Of a stretch of DNA of 46,146 bases, positions 1-6,706 are shown in pieces. The stretch covers positions 1 through 46,146 of the forward strand of contig NZ_JAMBOE010000028.1 in the NCBI RefSeq assembly GCF_023715465.1. Reading direction: 5' to 3'. Position numbers and translations under genes: made by a program. The DNA comes from Paenibacillus macerans (GTDB lineage: Bacteria; Bacillota; Bacilli; Paenibacillales; Paenibacillaceae). The notes beneath the pieces are model-generated. The model did not search any database. It was not told the origin of the DNA and worked only from the letters and a program-made list of their open reading frames with translations. Numbering within the stretch: position 1 is the first letter of the stretch; each line of letters begins with the position of its first letter.

Positions 1-51
1 ACGCACCACTTCGATACGCACTTCCTCGTATAGCTTACTTGATCGTCGCAT
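1..51 (-). CDS. Mobile-element ORF, 5' end only (left copy)
   Basis: Only the first 17 codons are in the window (MRRSSKLYEEVRIEVVR); the gene runs off the left edge. A GGGAGGAC ribosome site precedes the ATG. The same ORF start, with one residue changed (Glu10 to Lys), occurs in inverted orientation at the right end, so this is a multi-copy element. Copy number and a conserved upstream region suggest a transposase or similar protein. Too little is visible to name the family. Confidence 0.6.
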   Translation of the reverse strand, partial: MRRSSKLYEEVRIEVVR

Positions 52-79
52 ACTGTTCGTCCTCCCTTAGAAATACAAT

Positions 80-109
80 AATATATTGTAGGGCAGGACT
101 CCAATTCAA
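80..109 (-). promoter_or_regulatory. Promoter of the left mobile-element ORF
   Basis: Minus strand: -35 TTGAAT (104-109), 18-bp spacer, -10 TATATT (80-85). A palindrome of the form ACAATA-N3-TATTGT overlaps the -10 (76-90), a position suited to autorepression; that role is inferred. Confidence 0.55.
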
Positions 110-125
110 TTAGGGGGCCGTGGGG

Positions 126-249
126 AATGTGCACTTCATTTCCGGTCATAAACCACTTTTTTATCGAATAGCCCCAAAACAGATGAACTTTTGCATTTCA
201 GCCGCCTTAAATCAGCACTATCTCGAAAATCAAATGCACTTTTGCAATT
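126..249 (+). repeat. R1 intergenic palindromic repeat, copy A (truncated by the mobile element)
   Basis: Contains 12-bp boxes TGAACTTTTGCA (184-195) and TGCACTTTTGCA (235-246), start-to-start 51 bp, plus a half box GTGCA at 129-133 against the mobile-element end. The sequence between boxes resembles copy B at 27219-27343 (shared stretches around TTCATTTCCGG and CTTTTTTATC). It lies in the gene-free stretch between the mobile element and the mutS2 operon terminator. Confidence 0.7.
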
Positions 250-298
250 GGCTCAGCCAAGCCGGAATTCAAATTCGCATAAGTTGAAAAAATCCCAA

Positions 299-323
299 AA
301 AAGACGCCTAAGCGGCGTCTTTT
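299..323 (-). terminator. Terminator of the mutS2 operon
   Basis: A 10-bp stem (AAAAGACGCC / GGCGTCTTTT) with a 5-base loop, followed on the minus strand by a T-rich run. It lies 13 bp beyond the stop of the zinc-ribbon gene. Confidence 0.8.
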
Positions 324-336
324 CATGGCGAATCCT

Positions 337-927
337 TTATTTGTTGGATGCCTCATCATTCCCGCTCACCGTGCGGATGAAGGAAATCCGGTCATCCTCG
401 GATAAGAAGCGGCTGACATGGAAGCAGGCGGAGCAGATATACACGTTCAGCTTGACCGGCGCCTGCAGCAAAGGCCGTTTCAGGCCGGCCGGAATCGGAG
501 CGTCCAGACTGCCCGGCGCAAGCTCCTGCTGGCCGGCATAAATCATGTACTCCCGGCAGTGAGGGCATTCCGGAACCTCGTCCTGATGATCGAGCAGCTT
601 TTCCACGCCGGTCTCGTACGCCAGCAAATCCCCGCCGGAGGACGTAAAGGCTTCCAGCCGGCGCACTGCGCCGAGATGCCCGCCCTGTTCGTCGTCCCAG
701 TAGTCATCTTCATCCTCGTGATCATGGCCGTGATGATGCCCATGCTTACTATCGCCAAAAGGATGGTCCTCGTATTCGTCCTCAAACTCCTCTTCACTGC
801 CGAGGGCAATGCTGAGCGTCCGGTAGCCTTTTAGTTCATTATGGCAATAGGGGCATTCTTCCTCCGGTCCCAGTTCTTCGTCCCATACGATTTCGGTTTG
901 ACACCATGGGCAAATCGTTGTTTCCAT
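337..927 (-). CDS. Histidine-rich zinc-ribbon protein of unknown function
   Basis: 196 residues with two zinc-ribbon-like cysteine pairs near the N-terminus (CPWC at 6-9, CPYC at 26-29) and two more in the second half (CPHC, then CSAC). Between them is an acidic, His-rich linker around residues 55-80 (HGHHHGHDHEDEDD) that looks able to bind metal. No signal peptide or membrane segment, so probably cytoplasmic. It is the last gene of the operon led by mutS2, 24 bp after the 26-residue ORF, with a GGAAAGGAC ribosome site. I do not recognise a characterised family. A metal store, an RNA/DNA-binding ribbon or a partner of MutS2 are all possible, but none is shown by the sequence. Confidence 0.8.
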   Translation of the reverse strand: METTICPWCQTEIVWDEELGPEEECPYCHNELKGYRTLSIALGSEEEFEDEYEDHPFGDSKHGHHHGHDHEDEDDYWDDEQGGHLGAVRRLEAFTSSGGDLLAYETGVEKLLDHQDEVPECPHCREYMIYAGQQELAPGSLDAPIPAGLKRPLLQAPVKLNVYICSACFHVSRFLSEDDRISFIRTVSGNDEASNK

Positions 928-951
928 CGATGTTCGTCCTTTCCATGTGGA

Positions 952-1032
952 TTAAGCGTTCCATAAATAAATAATACCGGCTGCCAAAAACAGGATCGAC
1001 GCAACAAACAAGATCCGGACCAGATTTTTCAT
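952..1032 (-). CDS. 26-residue single-pass membrane peptide
   Basis: The ATG at 1032 is preceded by a GGGGGAG ribosome site; the product begins MKNLVRILFVASILFLAAG and ends IIYLWNA. It has a short basic N-terminus and then one hydrophobic span of about 20 residues. It fits between DUF350 (20 bp upstream) and the zinc-ribbon gene (24 bp downstream) in the same direction, which supports it being a real operon member. Function unknown. A short membrane regulator or subunit is the natural guess; comparison with related genomes would settle whether it is conserved. Confidence 0.6.
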   Translation of the reverse strand: MKNLVRILFVASILFLAAGIIYLWNA

Positions 1033-1052
1033 TTCCGTCTACTCCCCCTAAA

Positions 1053-1469
1053 CTAACCTAAACAAGCTCCGATCAAAAAGGACACCGAAACGGACACCGC
1101 CAAGGAAATAAAACCGACGCTCGTATTGCCCTCGGCGATTTCCCGGTCGAGCCGGAACACCGGCGTCCAAAACTGGAATAACAGGTAGGCGGCAAAAAGC
1201 AGCAGCGAGCCGACCGATGACCAAATCATAAAGTCGTAAATGGACGGCTGCTTGGCCGCAAACCGGATCACGTTGCACAGCCCGAAAATTTTTCCGCCGG
1301 TCGCCAGCGAAGCAGCCATATTCCCACGCTTGATTTCCTGCCAGCAGCGGTATTTGGTCAACGATTCAAAGCAGGAAAGAAAAACGATCAACTCCACAAC
1401 CGCCACGGAAAAATAACCGAGCATAAGCCCAAGCGGCTGCTCCAGCAGCGGATCGATGTTCTCCTTCAC
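1053..1469 (-). CDS. DUF350-type four-helix membrane protein
   Basis: 138 residues with about four hydrophobic segments (near 15-35, 50-70, 80-100 and 115-137), matching the size and layout of DUF350 membrane proteins. The middle GNMAASLATGGKIFG resembles the family's conserved small-residue helix. The start is GTG at 1469, with GAGGAG 9 bases upstream. It follows mutS2 by 20 bp and is probably co-transcribed. The family has no firmly established function; association with envelope or stress processes is only suggestive. Confidence 0.75.
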   Translation of the reverse strand: MKENIDPLLEQPLGLMLGYFSVAVVELIVFLSCFESLTKYRCWQEIKRGNMAASLATGGKIFGLCNVIRFAAKQPSIYDFMIWSSVGSLLLFAAYLLFQFWTPVFRLDREIAEGNTSVGFISLAVSVSVSFLIGACLG

Positions 1470-1489
1470 GTCCTCCCTCTCCTCTTACG

Positions 1490-3856
1490 TTATTTCAACT
1501 CCGCAACCGTTACTCCCGTACCGCCTTCGCCGTAATTGCCGAGCCGGTAGTTTTTGATATGCTTATGTTTTCGCAAATAGTCGGAGATTCCCGTACGCAA
1601 TACCCCGGTGCCTTTGCCGTGGATGATGTAAATTTGGCCCAAATTCGCCAGGTACGCTTCATCGATAAACCGGTCGACTTCAATAAGCGCTTCTTCCAGG
1701 TTAGCTCCGCGCAAATCGAGCTCGCTGCGGACCTGATCGTCGCGCGACCGCTTGACGTTCGTCACCGTGCGCTGCGCCGGTTTGCTGGCCGGAGCCGAAG
1801 CGATCAGCTCCATGTCGTCCAGGCTCACCTTCATCTTCATAATACCGAGCTGGACCACGGCTTCCTTGCTGCCGGCAAGCTCCACAACGTGGCCCTTTTG
1901 GTTCAGACTGTAAACCATCACTTCATCGCCGGGTTCGATTTGCCGAGGAGGTTTGACCGCCTTGCGTTCGGCCGCGGTTTTCTTCCGCTGCGGCGGTTCG
2001 GCCTCATCCAGCTGTTTGCGGGCCGCGATCAGCTTATGCTCCTTGACGGCGGCTCCTTCCTCCAGCGCCAATTTGCGCAGATCGGCGATGATCCGTTCGG
2101 CTTCTTCGCGCGCTTTGGCAATGATCGCCGATGCATCCGCCTCCGCCTTCTCGAGATGTTTGTCCCTTTGCCGCTCCAGCTTTTCCAGCTCCGCCGCATG
2201 ACGGCTGCGCAAAGCCTCCAGCTCGCGCCGCAGCTTCTCCGCGTTCTCCCGCTCCTGCTCGGCGCCAAGCCGGTTTTCCTCCAGGGAAGCGATCATGTTT
2301 TCGACCCGCAGGTCTTCTTCCTTCACTTCGCCGCGGGCATAATCCAGGATCCTCTCCGGCAGCCCCAGCCGCTCGGCAATGGCAAACGCGTTGCTTCGTC
2401 CGGGCACGCCGACCAGCAAACGGTAAGTCGGGCTTAGCGTATTGACGTCAAATTCCATGCTGGCGTTGATGACGCCCTTGCGCTCATACGCATAAGCTTT
2501 CAGCTCGCTGTAATGCGTCGTCGCCACCATGCGGCAGCCCAAACTGTGAATATGCTCCAAAATCGCCACGGCCAGCGCCGACCCTTCCGCCGGATCGGTG
2601 CCCGCCCCAAGCTCGTCGAGCAGCACCAGACTTTTCGGCGTCATTTGCGACAGAATGGAAATGATGTTTGTCATATGGCTGGAGAACGTACTCAAGCTTT
2701 GCTCGATGCTTTGCTCGTCCCCGATATCGGCATATATGGCGTCGAAGACGCAAAGCTGGCTGCCTTCCTCGGCCGGGACGAACAAGCCGGACATCGCCAT
2801 CAGGCTGAGCAAGCCGATCGTCTTCAAAGTGACGGTTTTCCCGCCGGTATTTGGCCCGGTCACAATGATGGTTGTATATTGGTTGCCGAGCTCCACATCG
2901 ATCGGTACGACTTTGTCGGCAGGAATGAGCGGATGACGCCCTTTCTTGAGCTTCAGGAAACCGCGGTCGTTCATTCGCGCCAAAGTTGCTTTCATCTCCC
3001 GCGCCAACCGGGCTTTGGCAAAAATAAAATCGAGCTGCCCCAACACATCGGAGTCATACAGCAGCAACTCGGCCTGCTCGCCGGCCGCGGCCGTCAGCTT
3101 CTGCAGGATCACTTCAATTTCCCGCTCTTCCTTCAGCCGGGTTTCCCGCAGCTTATTGTTCATGGCCACGATCGATTCGGGCTCGATAAACAGCGTGGCG
3201 CCCGACCCCGATTGGTCGTGAACAATGCCGCCGAAATGGGCCCGGTACTCGGCCTTCACCGGAATGACGAACCGGTCGCCCCGGATCGTAATGAGCTGAT
3301 CCTGCAGCATTTTGGCCACGGAAGAGGAGCGGATCATCGCTTCCAGCTTCTCCCGGATGCGGACCTCGCCTCCGCGCAGCTCGCGGCGGATTTGCGCCAA
3401 TTCCGGGCTGGCGGAATCCAGCACCTCGCCGCTTTCATCGATGCAGCGTTTGATCGCGTCCTCAAGCGGCTTCTGGTCGCTTAAGCCATCACTCAGCGTA
3501 AACAGCAGGTCTACCTCATGCTCCTCATGCACTGCCGCAATGTATTTTTTGACCCTGCGGGAACCCTCCAGCGTCGTCGCCACCCCAAAAAGCTCGTGCG
3601 GATTCAGCGTTCCGCCGATACGGGCCCGCTTGACCGCCGGCGTGATGTCGACGATGCCGCCAAAGCCGGGCGCCCCCTTAAGCCGGTCCACATTAAACGC
3701 TTCATCCGTCGCCTGCAGCAGCCGTTTAACGTCCTCCAGGTCGCTGACGGGCGCAAGCGACTCCGCAGCTTGTTTCCCCATCGGCGTTTGCGCAAAATGG
3801 ATCAGCTGATCTATGATTTTTCGGTATTCCATCGTTTTTAAAATTTTTTCGTCCAA
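1490..3856 (-). CDS. mutS2: MutS2 / RqcU, MutS-like ATPase with Smr domain
   Basis: 788 residues, normal for MutS2 (B. subtilis about 785). Order: MutS core and clamp; ATPase with Walker A GPNTGGKT near 333 and Walker B DELGAGTDP; a charged coiled coil (about 520-630); and a C-terminal Smr domain from about 713 with LDLRG and the IHGKGTG loop. The mismatch-recognition domain of MutS is absent, as usual for MutS2. In B. subtilis the protein acts on collided ribosomes in quality control and was earlier linked to suppressing recombination. Start is TTG at 3856, giving an N-terminus MDEKILKTMEYRKI that aligns with the family; a GGGGAG lies 12 bases upstream. A TATAAT at 3890-3895 (minus) could be the -10. 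It leads a four-gene operon. Confidence 0.95.
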   Translation of the reverse strand: MDEKILKTMEYRKIIDQLIHFAQTPMGKQAAESLAPVSDLEDVKRLLQATDEAFNVDRLKGAPGFGGIVDITPAVKRARIGGTLNPHELFGVATTLEGSRRVKKYIAAVHEEHEVDLLFTLSDGLSDQKPLEDAIKRCIDESGEVLDSASPELAQIRRELRGGEVRIREKLEAMIRSSSVAKMLQDQLITIRGDRFVIPVKAEYRAHFGGIVHDQSGSGATLFIEPESIVAMNNKLRETRLKEEREIEVILQKLTAAAGEQAELLLYDSDVLGQLDFIFAKARLAREMKATLARMNDRGFLKLKKGRHPLIPADKVVPIDVELGNQYTTIIVTGPNTGGKTVTLKTIGLLSLMAMSGLFVPAEEGSQLCVFDAIYADIGDEQSIEQSLSTFSSHMTNIISILSQMTPKSLVLLDELGAGTDPAEGSALAVAILEHIHSLGCRMVATTHYSELKAYAYERKGVINASMEFDVNTLSPTYRLLVGVPGRSNAFAIAERLGLPERILDYARGEVKEEDLRVENMIASLEENRLGAEQERENAEKLRRELEALRSRHAAELEKLERQRDKHLEKAEADASAIIAKAREEAERIIADLRKLALEEGAAVKEHKLIAARKQLDEAEPPQRKKTAAERKAVKPPRQIEPGDEVMVYSLNQKGHVVELAGSKEAVVQLGIMKMKVSLDDMELIASAPASKPAQRTVTNVKRSRDDQVRSELDLRGANLEEALIEVDRFIDEAYLANLGQIYIIHGKGTGVLRTGISDYLRKHKHIKNYRLGNYGEGGTGVTVAELK

Positions 3857-4012
3857 GAACGTTCACAACTCCCCTCGGGCTATGATCCCATTATAACCGA
3901 AACCGCTCATTTTTCACTATTTTGCGAAAGGGCACACATAAGATAGCGCCTTGCGGAACATGATAATTACGTATAGCCAAACGTACTTACTTTAAAAGGA
4001 GGCTATGTACCA

Positions 4013-4381
4013 ATGCAATTTCTGGGACACGTCGTGCGATTCATCGTCTCCGCCATTGTTTTGCTCGTGGTGGGATGGCTTGTACCGCAATTCAGCATCG
4101 GCGGATTCGGCAGCGCTTTGCTGCTGGCTCTCGTAATCGCACTTCTCGGGTGGGCCATTGAAGGCATTTTCGGGAAGCGGGTTACCCCGTTTGGCCGCGG
4201 AATCGTCGGTTTTCTAACGAGTGCGCTTGTGATCTGGCTTGCCCAGTTCATTATTTCCGGCGTTTCCGTCTCCATTATCGGAGCGCTGCTGGCTGCCCTC
4301 GTGATCGGGATTATCGACCTGTTCATCCCGGTGGCTACGCCGTTTGAAGCAGGCAGAGACAAAGACAGAGCAACTCGTTGA
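4013..4381 (+). CDS. Phage-holin-family (YvlD-like) membrane protein
   Basis: 122 residues, almost entirely four hydrophobic helices with short Gly-rich turns, ending in a charged tail (GRDKDRATR). Size and pattern (VVGWLVPQFSIGGFGSALL near the N-terminus, GIIDLFIPV near the end) fit the four-TM holin-like family that includes B. subtilis YvlD. There is no lysis gene next to it, so phage lysis is unlikely; in Bacillus such proteins belong to envelope-stress regulons. Strong AAAGGAGG ribosome site. Transcribed alone, divergent from mutS2, with a terminator at 4413-4462. It occupies the place where many Bacillales carry polX/cvpA. Confidence 0.8.
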   Translation: MQFLGHVVRFIVSAIVLLVVGWLVPQFSIGGFGSALLLALVIALLGWAIEGIFGKRVTPFGRGIVGFLTSALVIWLAQFIISGVSVSIIGALLAALVIGIIDLFIPVATPFEAGRDKDRATR

Positions 4382-4412
4382 TGTCTCTCCCCGCTCATGG
4401 CGGAGCAGGAAT

Positions 4413-4462
4413 GCGGTCGTCCTTTTGCAGCATTACAGCTGCCTGGGGCGGCCGCTTTTCAT
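4413..4462 (+). terminator. Terminator after the holin-like gene
   Basis: A 10-bp stem with G-U pairs (GCGGTCGTCC 4413-4422 / GGGCGGCCGC 4446-4455), an inner GCAGC/GCTGC stem, then TTTTCATTT. Confidence 0.65.
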
Positions 4463-4563
4463 TTGTTCAATAATTATTCAAACCTGTCCCCGGCGTACTC
4501 CCGCAAAATACGATATGATATTCTTAAAATTGTCACAAAATATTTGAATTGCGGGGGATAATC

Positions 4564-4941
4564 GTGAAGAAAAGTATTGCTTTATTTACATGCGCTATTA
4601 TGCTTTTGGTTTTATCCGCCTGCGGCAGCGGGAGTTCCGCCGGAAACGGCAGCGCAGCCGAAAGCAATATTCAGCCTGAAGCTGAACTCGTGATCGAAGC
4701 GTCCAATTACCAGTTTGACCAAGCCGAATACCATCTTAAAAAAGACGTCCCCGTCAAAATCGTGTTCAAAAACGTCTCAGGCAATCACGGCGTACTCGTA
4801 CCGGGTTTGAAGCTGCAGCTTGACCGCAAAAACGACTCCGCCGTCATCATCCCGAAGGAAGCCGGGGAATTTGAAATGTCCTGCTCCGTCATGTGCGGCT
4901 CCGGACACAGCACGATGATTTCCAAAATCATCGTCGAATAA
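4564..4941 (+). CDS. Lipoprotein with a cytochrome-oxidase-II-like CuA/cupredoxin domain
   Basis: 125 residues. The N-terminus is a lipoprotein signal (KKSIALFTCAIMLLVLSACG) with lipobox LSAC, so it should be anchored outside the membrane. A cupredoxin-size domain follows, with NHGV as a possible first His ligand and, near the end, CSVMCGSGHSTM. That matches the CuA pattern C-x3-C-x3-H-x2-M of oxidase subunit II, but without the Glu normally found between the two cysteines. GTG at 4564 is chosen because GGGGG lies 7 bases upstream and it gives a clean signal peptide; an in-frame TTG at 4549 has no such site. No oxidase genes are nearby, so copper binding or delivery, or electron transfer, is inferred. 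Confidence 0.8.
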   Translation: MKKSIALFTCAIMLLVLSACGSGSSAGNGSAAESNIQPEAELVIEASNYQFDQAEYHLKKDVPVKIVFKNVSGNHGVLVPGLKLQLDRKNDSAVIIPKEAGEFEMSCSVMCGSGHSTMISKIIVE

Positions 4942-4952
4942 CCGAAAAACAA

Positions 4953-4984
4953 CAAGAGCCTGCGGCCGTACGCCGGGGCTCTTG
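4953..4984. terminator. Bidirectional terminator between the CuA lipoprotein and zapA-like genes
   Basis: CAAGAGCC (4953-4960) pairs with GGGCTCTTG (4976-4984); flanks are A-rich on the left and T-rich on the right, so it can serve both converging genes. Confidence 0.65.
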
Positions 4985-5007
4985 CTGTTTAAGGTACGTT
5001 TAAACCG

Positions 5008-6588
5008 TCAGGACTGGTCCTGCTCGATCAGCTCGATCCATTCGTTAAATTCCGTCTGCAGTTTCGCGTAATCCTCCTGCAGCCGGCGGTGCTCCTCTTC
5101 CCGCTGCTCAAACGCCTCGCGCTCGGCTTCGCGTTCTACCTTAAGCAGGCGGTATTCATGCGAAATAATTTCGTAGTGTTCGGAAATTTGCCGGAACTCT
5201 TCGTCTAGCCGCTGCTTTTCTTCCTCCAGCTGCTGGTAATCGTTCGACAATTGGACTACGCGCTCGCTGCCGGCCGCGCTTTCCTGCTGCCACTCGTCCA
5301 GTTGGCGCACCAGCTCGGCCTCCTTCCCCTGCCACGCCTCAAGCTCACGCTCGGTGGAAGCCCATCGCTCTTTAAGCTCCTCTACCCGCTTTTCCGCAGC
5401 TTGCCGGAGCTGGTCCATCCGCTCCTCCCGTTCGGCATGTTCCTGCAGCTCTACGTTCATATCTTGGAGCCGGTCATGCAGCCGGCTGAGCTCCGCTGCC
5501 ATCTGCTGTTTCTCTTCCTCGGCCATACTTGCCATATGGAGCGCCGTCTCCCGTTCGCGGGAGGCCTCCTCAAGCCGCTGGCGAAGCGAATCCAGTTCGT
5601 CCGTTAACACGCGCGCGTTGTCCTCTTCCGACTGCAGCCGCTCGCGGACATTCGCCAGATCCGCAGCGGCAGAACGGGCCTGTTCCTCCAGCTGCTCGCT
5701 GCGGCCTTCCGCCTCCAGCAAGCTGATTTCCAGACGGCTAAGCTCTTCGTTTCGTTTTTCGGCCAGCTTCTGCCACGATTTTTCGTTCTGCGCCGCGGCG
5801 GCGATATCCGCACGCAGCTTGTCCTGCTGCGTGCCTGCCTCCTGCAGCTGCTGCTGGAGCTTCTGGGCTTTCGCTTCGGACGTCTGGAGCAGCTCCTTAA
5901 GCCGCTTAACCTGCTCCTCCAGCTTGGCGCCGTTCTGCGCGGCCTGCTGTTCGGCCGTTTTGGCGTTCTGCGTGGCCTGCTGTTCGGCCGCTTTGGCGGA
6001 CTGCTCCCGCTGCAGCGCTTCGCTTAGCTGCTTCTGCAGCTTCTCGCGCTCCTCCTTCTCCCTTACCGTCGACTGTTCGGTCTGGCGCAATTTGGCCTGC
6101 AGCTGCGAATTGCTGCCCCGCTGCTCGTTTAGCTGCCGCTCCAGCTCCTGAATGCGGCTCTTCTGCTTGCGCGTTTCGCCGTCCTGCGCCTGCAGCGCCG
6201 CCTCCAGCTTCTCCGCCTGGTCGGCCAGCTGCTTCTTCTCCTCCTTCAGCCTGTGATGTTCCTCCTGAAGCGCTTTGTACATATCTTCCTGCTTGGCATG
6301 GAGTCCCTGCAGCGCGGAGTTCTCCTGCGCGATCATGGCTTTCTCCTGCTTGGCATTTTGCAGTTCGCTTTGCAGTTGATCCGTTTTGACCGCCTCTTCG
6401 GCCATGCGAACCGCCGCGAGCACCGCCAAACGCGATATATCGAGATGCGGATAAGCCTGGGCAATGCTGTGCATCAGCCCGTCTACGCGGCGGGCCACCT
6501 GCTTCATATAATCGGTACTGCTGCCTACGATTTTATAAGAAGTGCCGTATATTTCCACACTTACGCTAATTCGGCCTTGGTTACTCAA
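5008..6588 (-). CDS. zapA: ZapA-domain protein with a very long coiled-coil extension
   Basis: 526 residues. Residues about 5-75 look like the ZapA globular domain (VSVEIYGTSYKIVG, then SRLAVLAAVRMAEEA), which binds FtsZ and bundles its filaments at the division site. Residues about 80-525 are an uninterrupted Glu/Gln/Lys/Arg-rich heptad coiled coil ending ELIEQDQS. Ordinary ZapA of Bacillus is about 85 residues, so the extension is the odd feature; a 450-residue coil could span on the order of 60 nm. Start is TTG at 6588 with GGAGG 9 bases upstream. It follows pheT in the same direction, as zapA follows pheT-rnhC in Bacillus, but a strong terminator separates them. Division role is inferred from the N-terminal domain and synteny. 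Confidence 0.8.
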   Translation of the reverse strand: MSNQGRISVSVEIYGTSYKIVGSSTDYMKQVARRVDGLMHSIAQAYPHLDISRLAVLAAVRMAEEAVKTDQLQSELQNAKQEKAMIAQENSALQGLHAKQEDMYKALQEEHHRLKEEKKQLADQAEKLEAALQAQDGETRKQKSRIQELERQLNEQRGSNSQLQAKLRQTEQSTVREKEEREKLQKQLSEALQREQSAKAAEQQATQNAKTAEQQAAQNGAKLEEQVKRLKELLQTSEAKAQKLQQQLQEAGTQQDKLRADIAAAAQNEKSWQKLAEKRNEELSRLEISLLEAEGRSEQLEEQARSAAADLANVRERLQSEEDNARVLTDELDSLRQRLEEASRERETALHMASMAEEEKQQMAAELSRLHDRLQDMNVELQEHAEREERMDQLRQAAEKRVEELKERWASTERELEAWQGKEAELVRQLDEWQQESAAGSERVVQLSNDYQQLEEEKQRLDEEFRQISEHYEIISHEYRLLKVEREAEREAFEQREEEHRRLQEDYAKLQTEFNEWIELIEQDQS

Positions 6589-6647
6589 AGCTATGTGCCT
6601 CCTTCGGTCCTGGGCTTAGATCTAAGATGTCTTATATAAATTAAACG

Positions 6648-6694
6648 AAAGTCACATCGAATCGGTTATCTTACAATTGATTCGATGTGACTTT
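6648..6694 (-). terminator. Terminator of the pheST operon
   Basis: A perfect 16-bp stem (6648-6663 with 6679-6694, ends AAAGTCACATCG / CGATGTGACTTT) with a 15-base loop, followed on the minus strand by CGTTTAATTT. Confidence 0.8.
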
Positions 6695-6706
6695 GCCCAA
6701 TTCCTG

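Larger units (their letters stand above)
1..125 (-). mobile_element. Left copy of a repeated mobile element, 5' end
   Basis: Bases 125 down to 1 (minus strand) match 46020 onward (plus strand) with five differences over 125 bases. The similarity stops abruptly at the terminal CCCCACGG, here at base 125. The bases just outside read TGCACATT on the minus strand, a truncated TGCA-N4-TGCA box of the R1 repeat. No terminal inverted repeat or target duplication can be checked because the far end is outside the window. Confidence 0.75.

Noticed and set aside
191..541. 116-codon plus-strand frame at the left end
   Set aside because: Starts inside the R1 repeat, crosses the mutS2 operon terminator and then shadows the zinc-ribbon gene.
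4013..4381. Prophage lysis gene (holin)
   Set aside because: No endolysin or other phage genes nearby; the family includes chromosomal YvlD-type proteins.
5354..6151. Ser/Cys-rich frame opposite the coiled-coil gene
   Set aside because: Antisense of Glu/Gln/Ala codons in the coiled coil; composition is an artefact.
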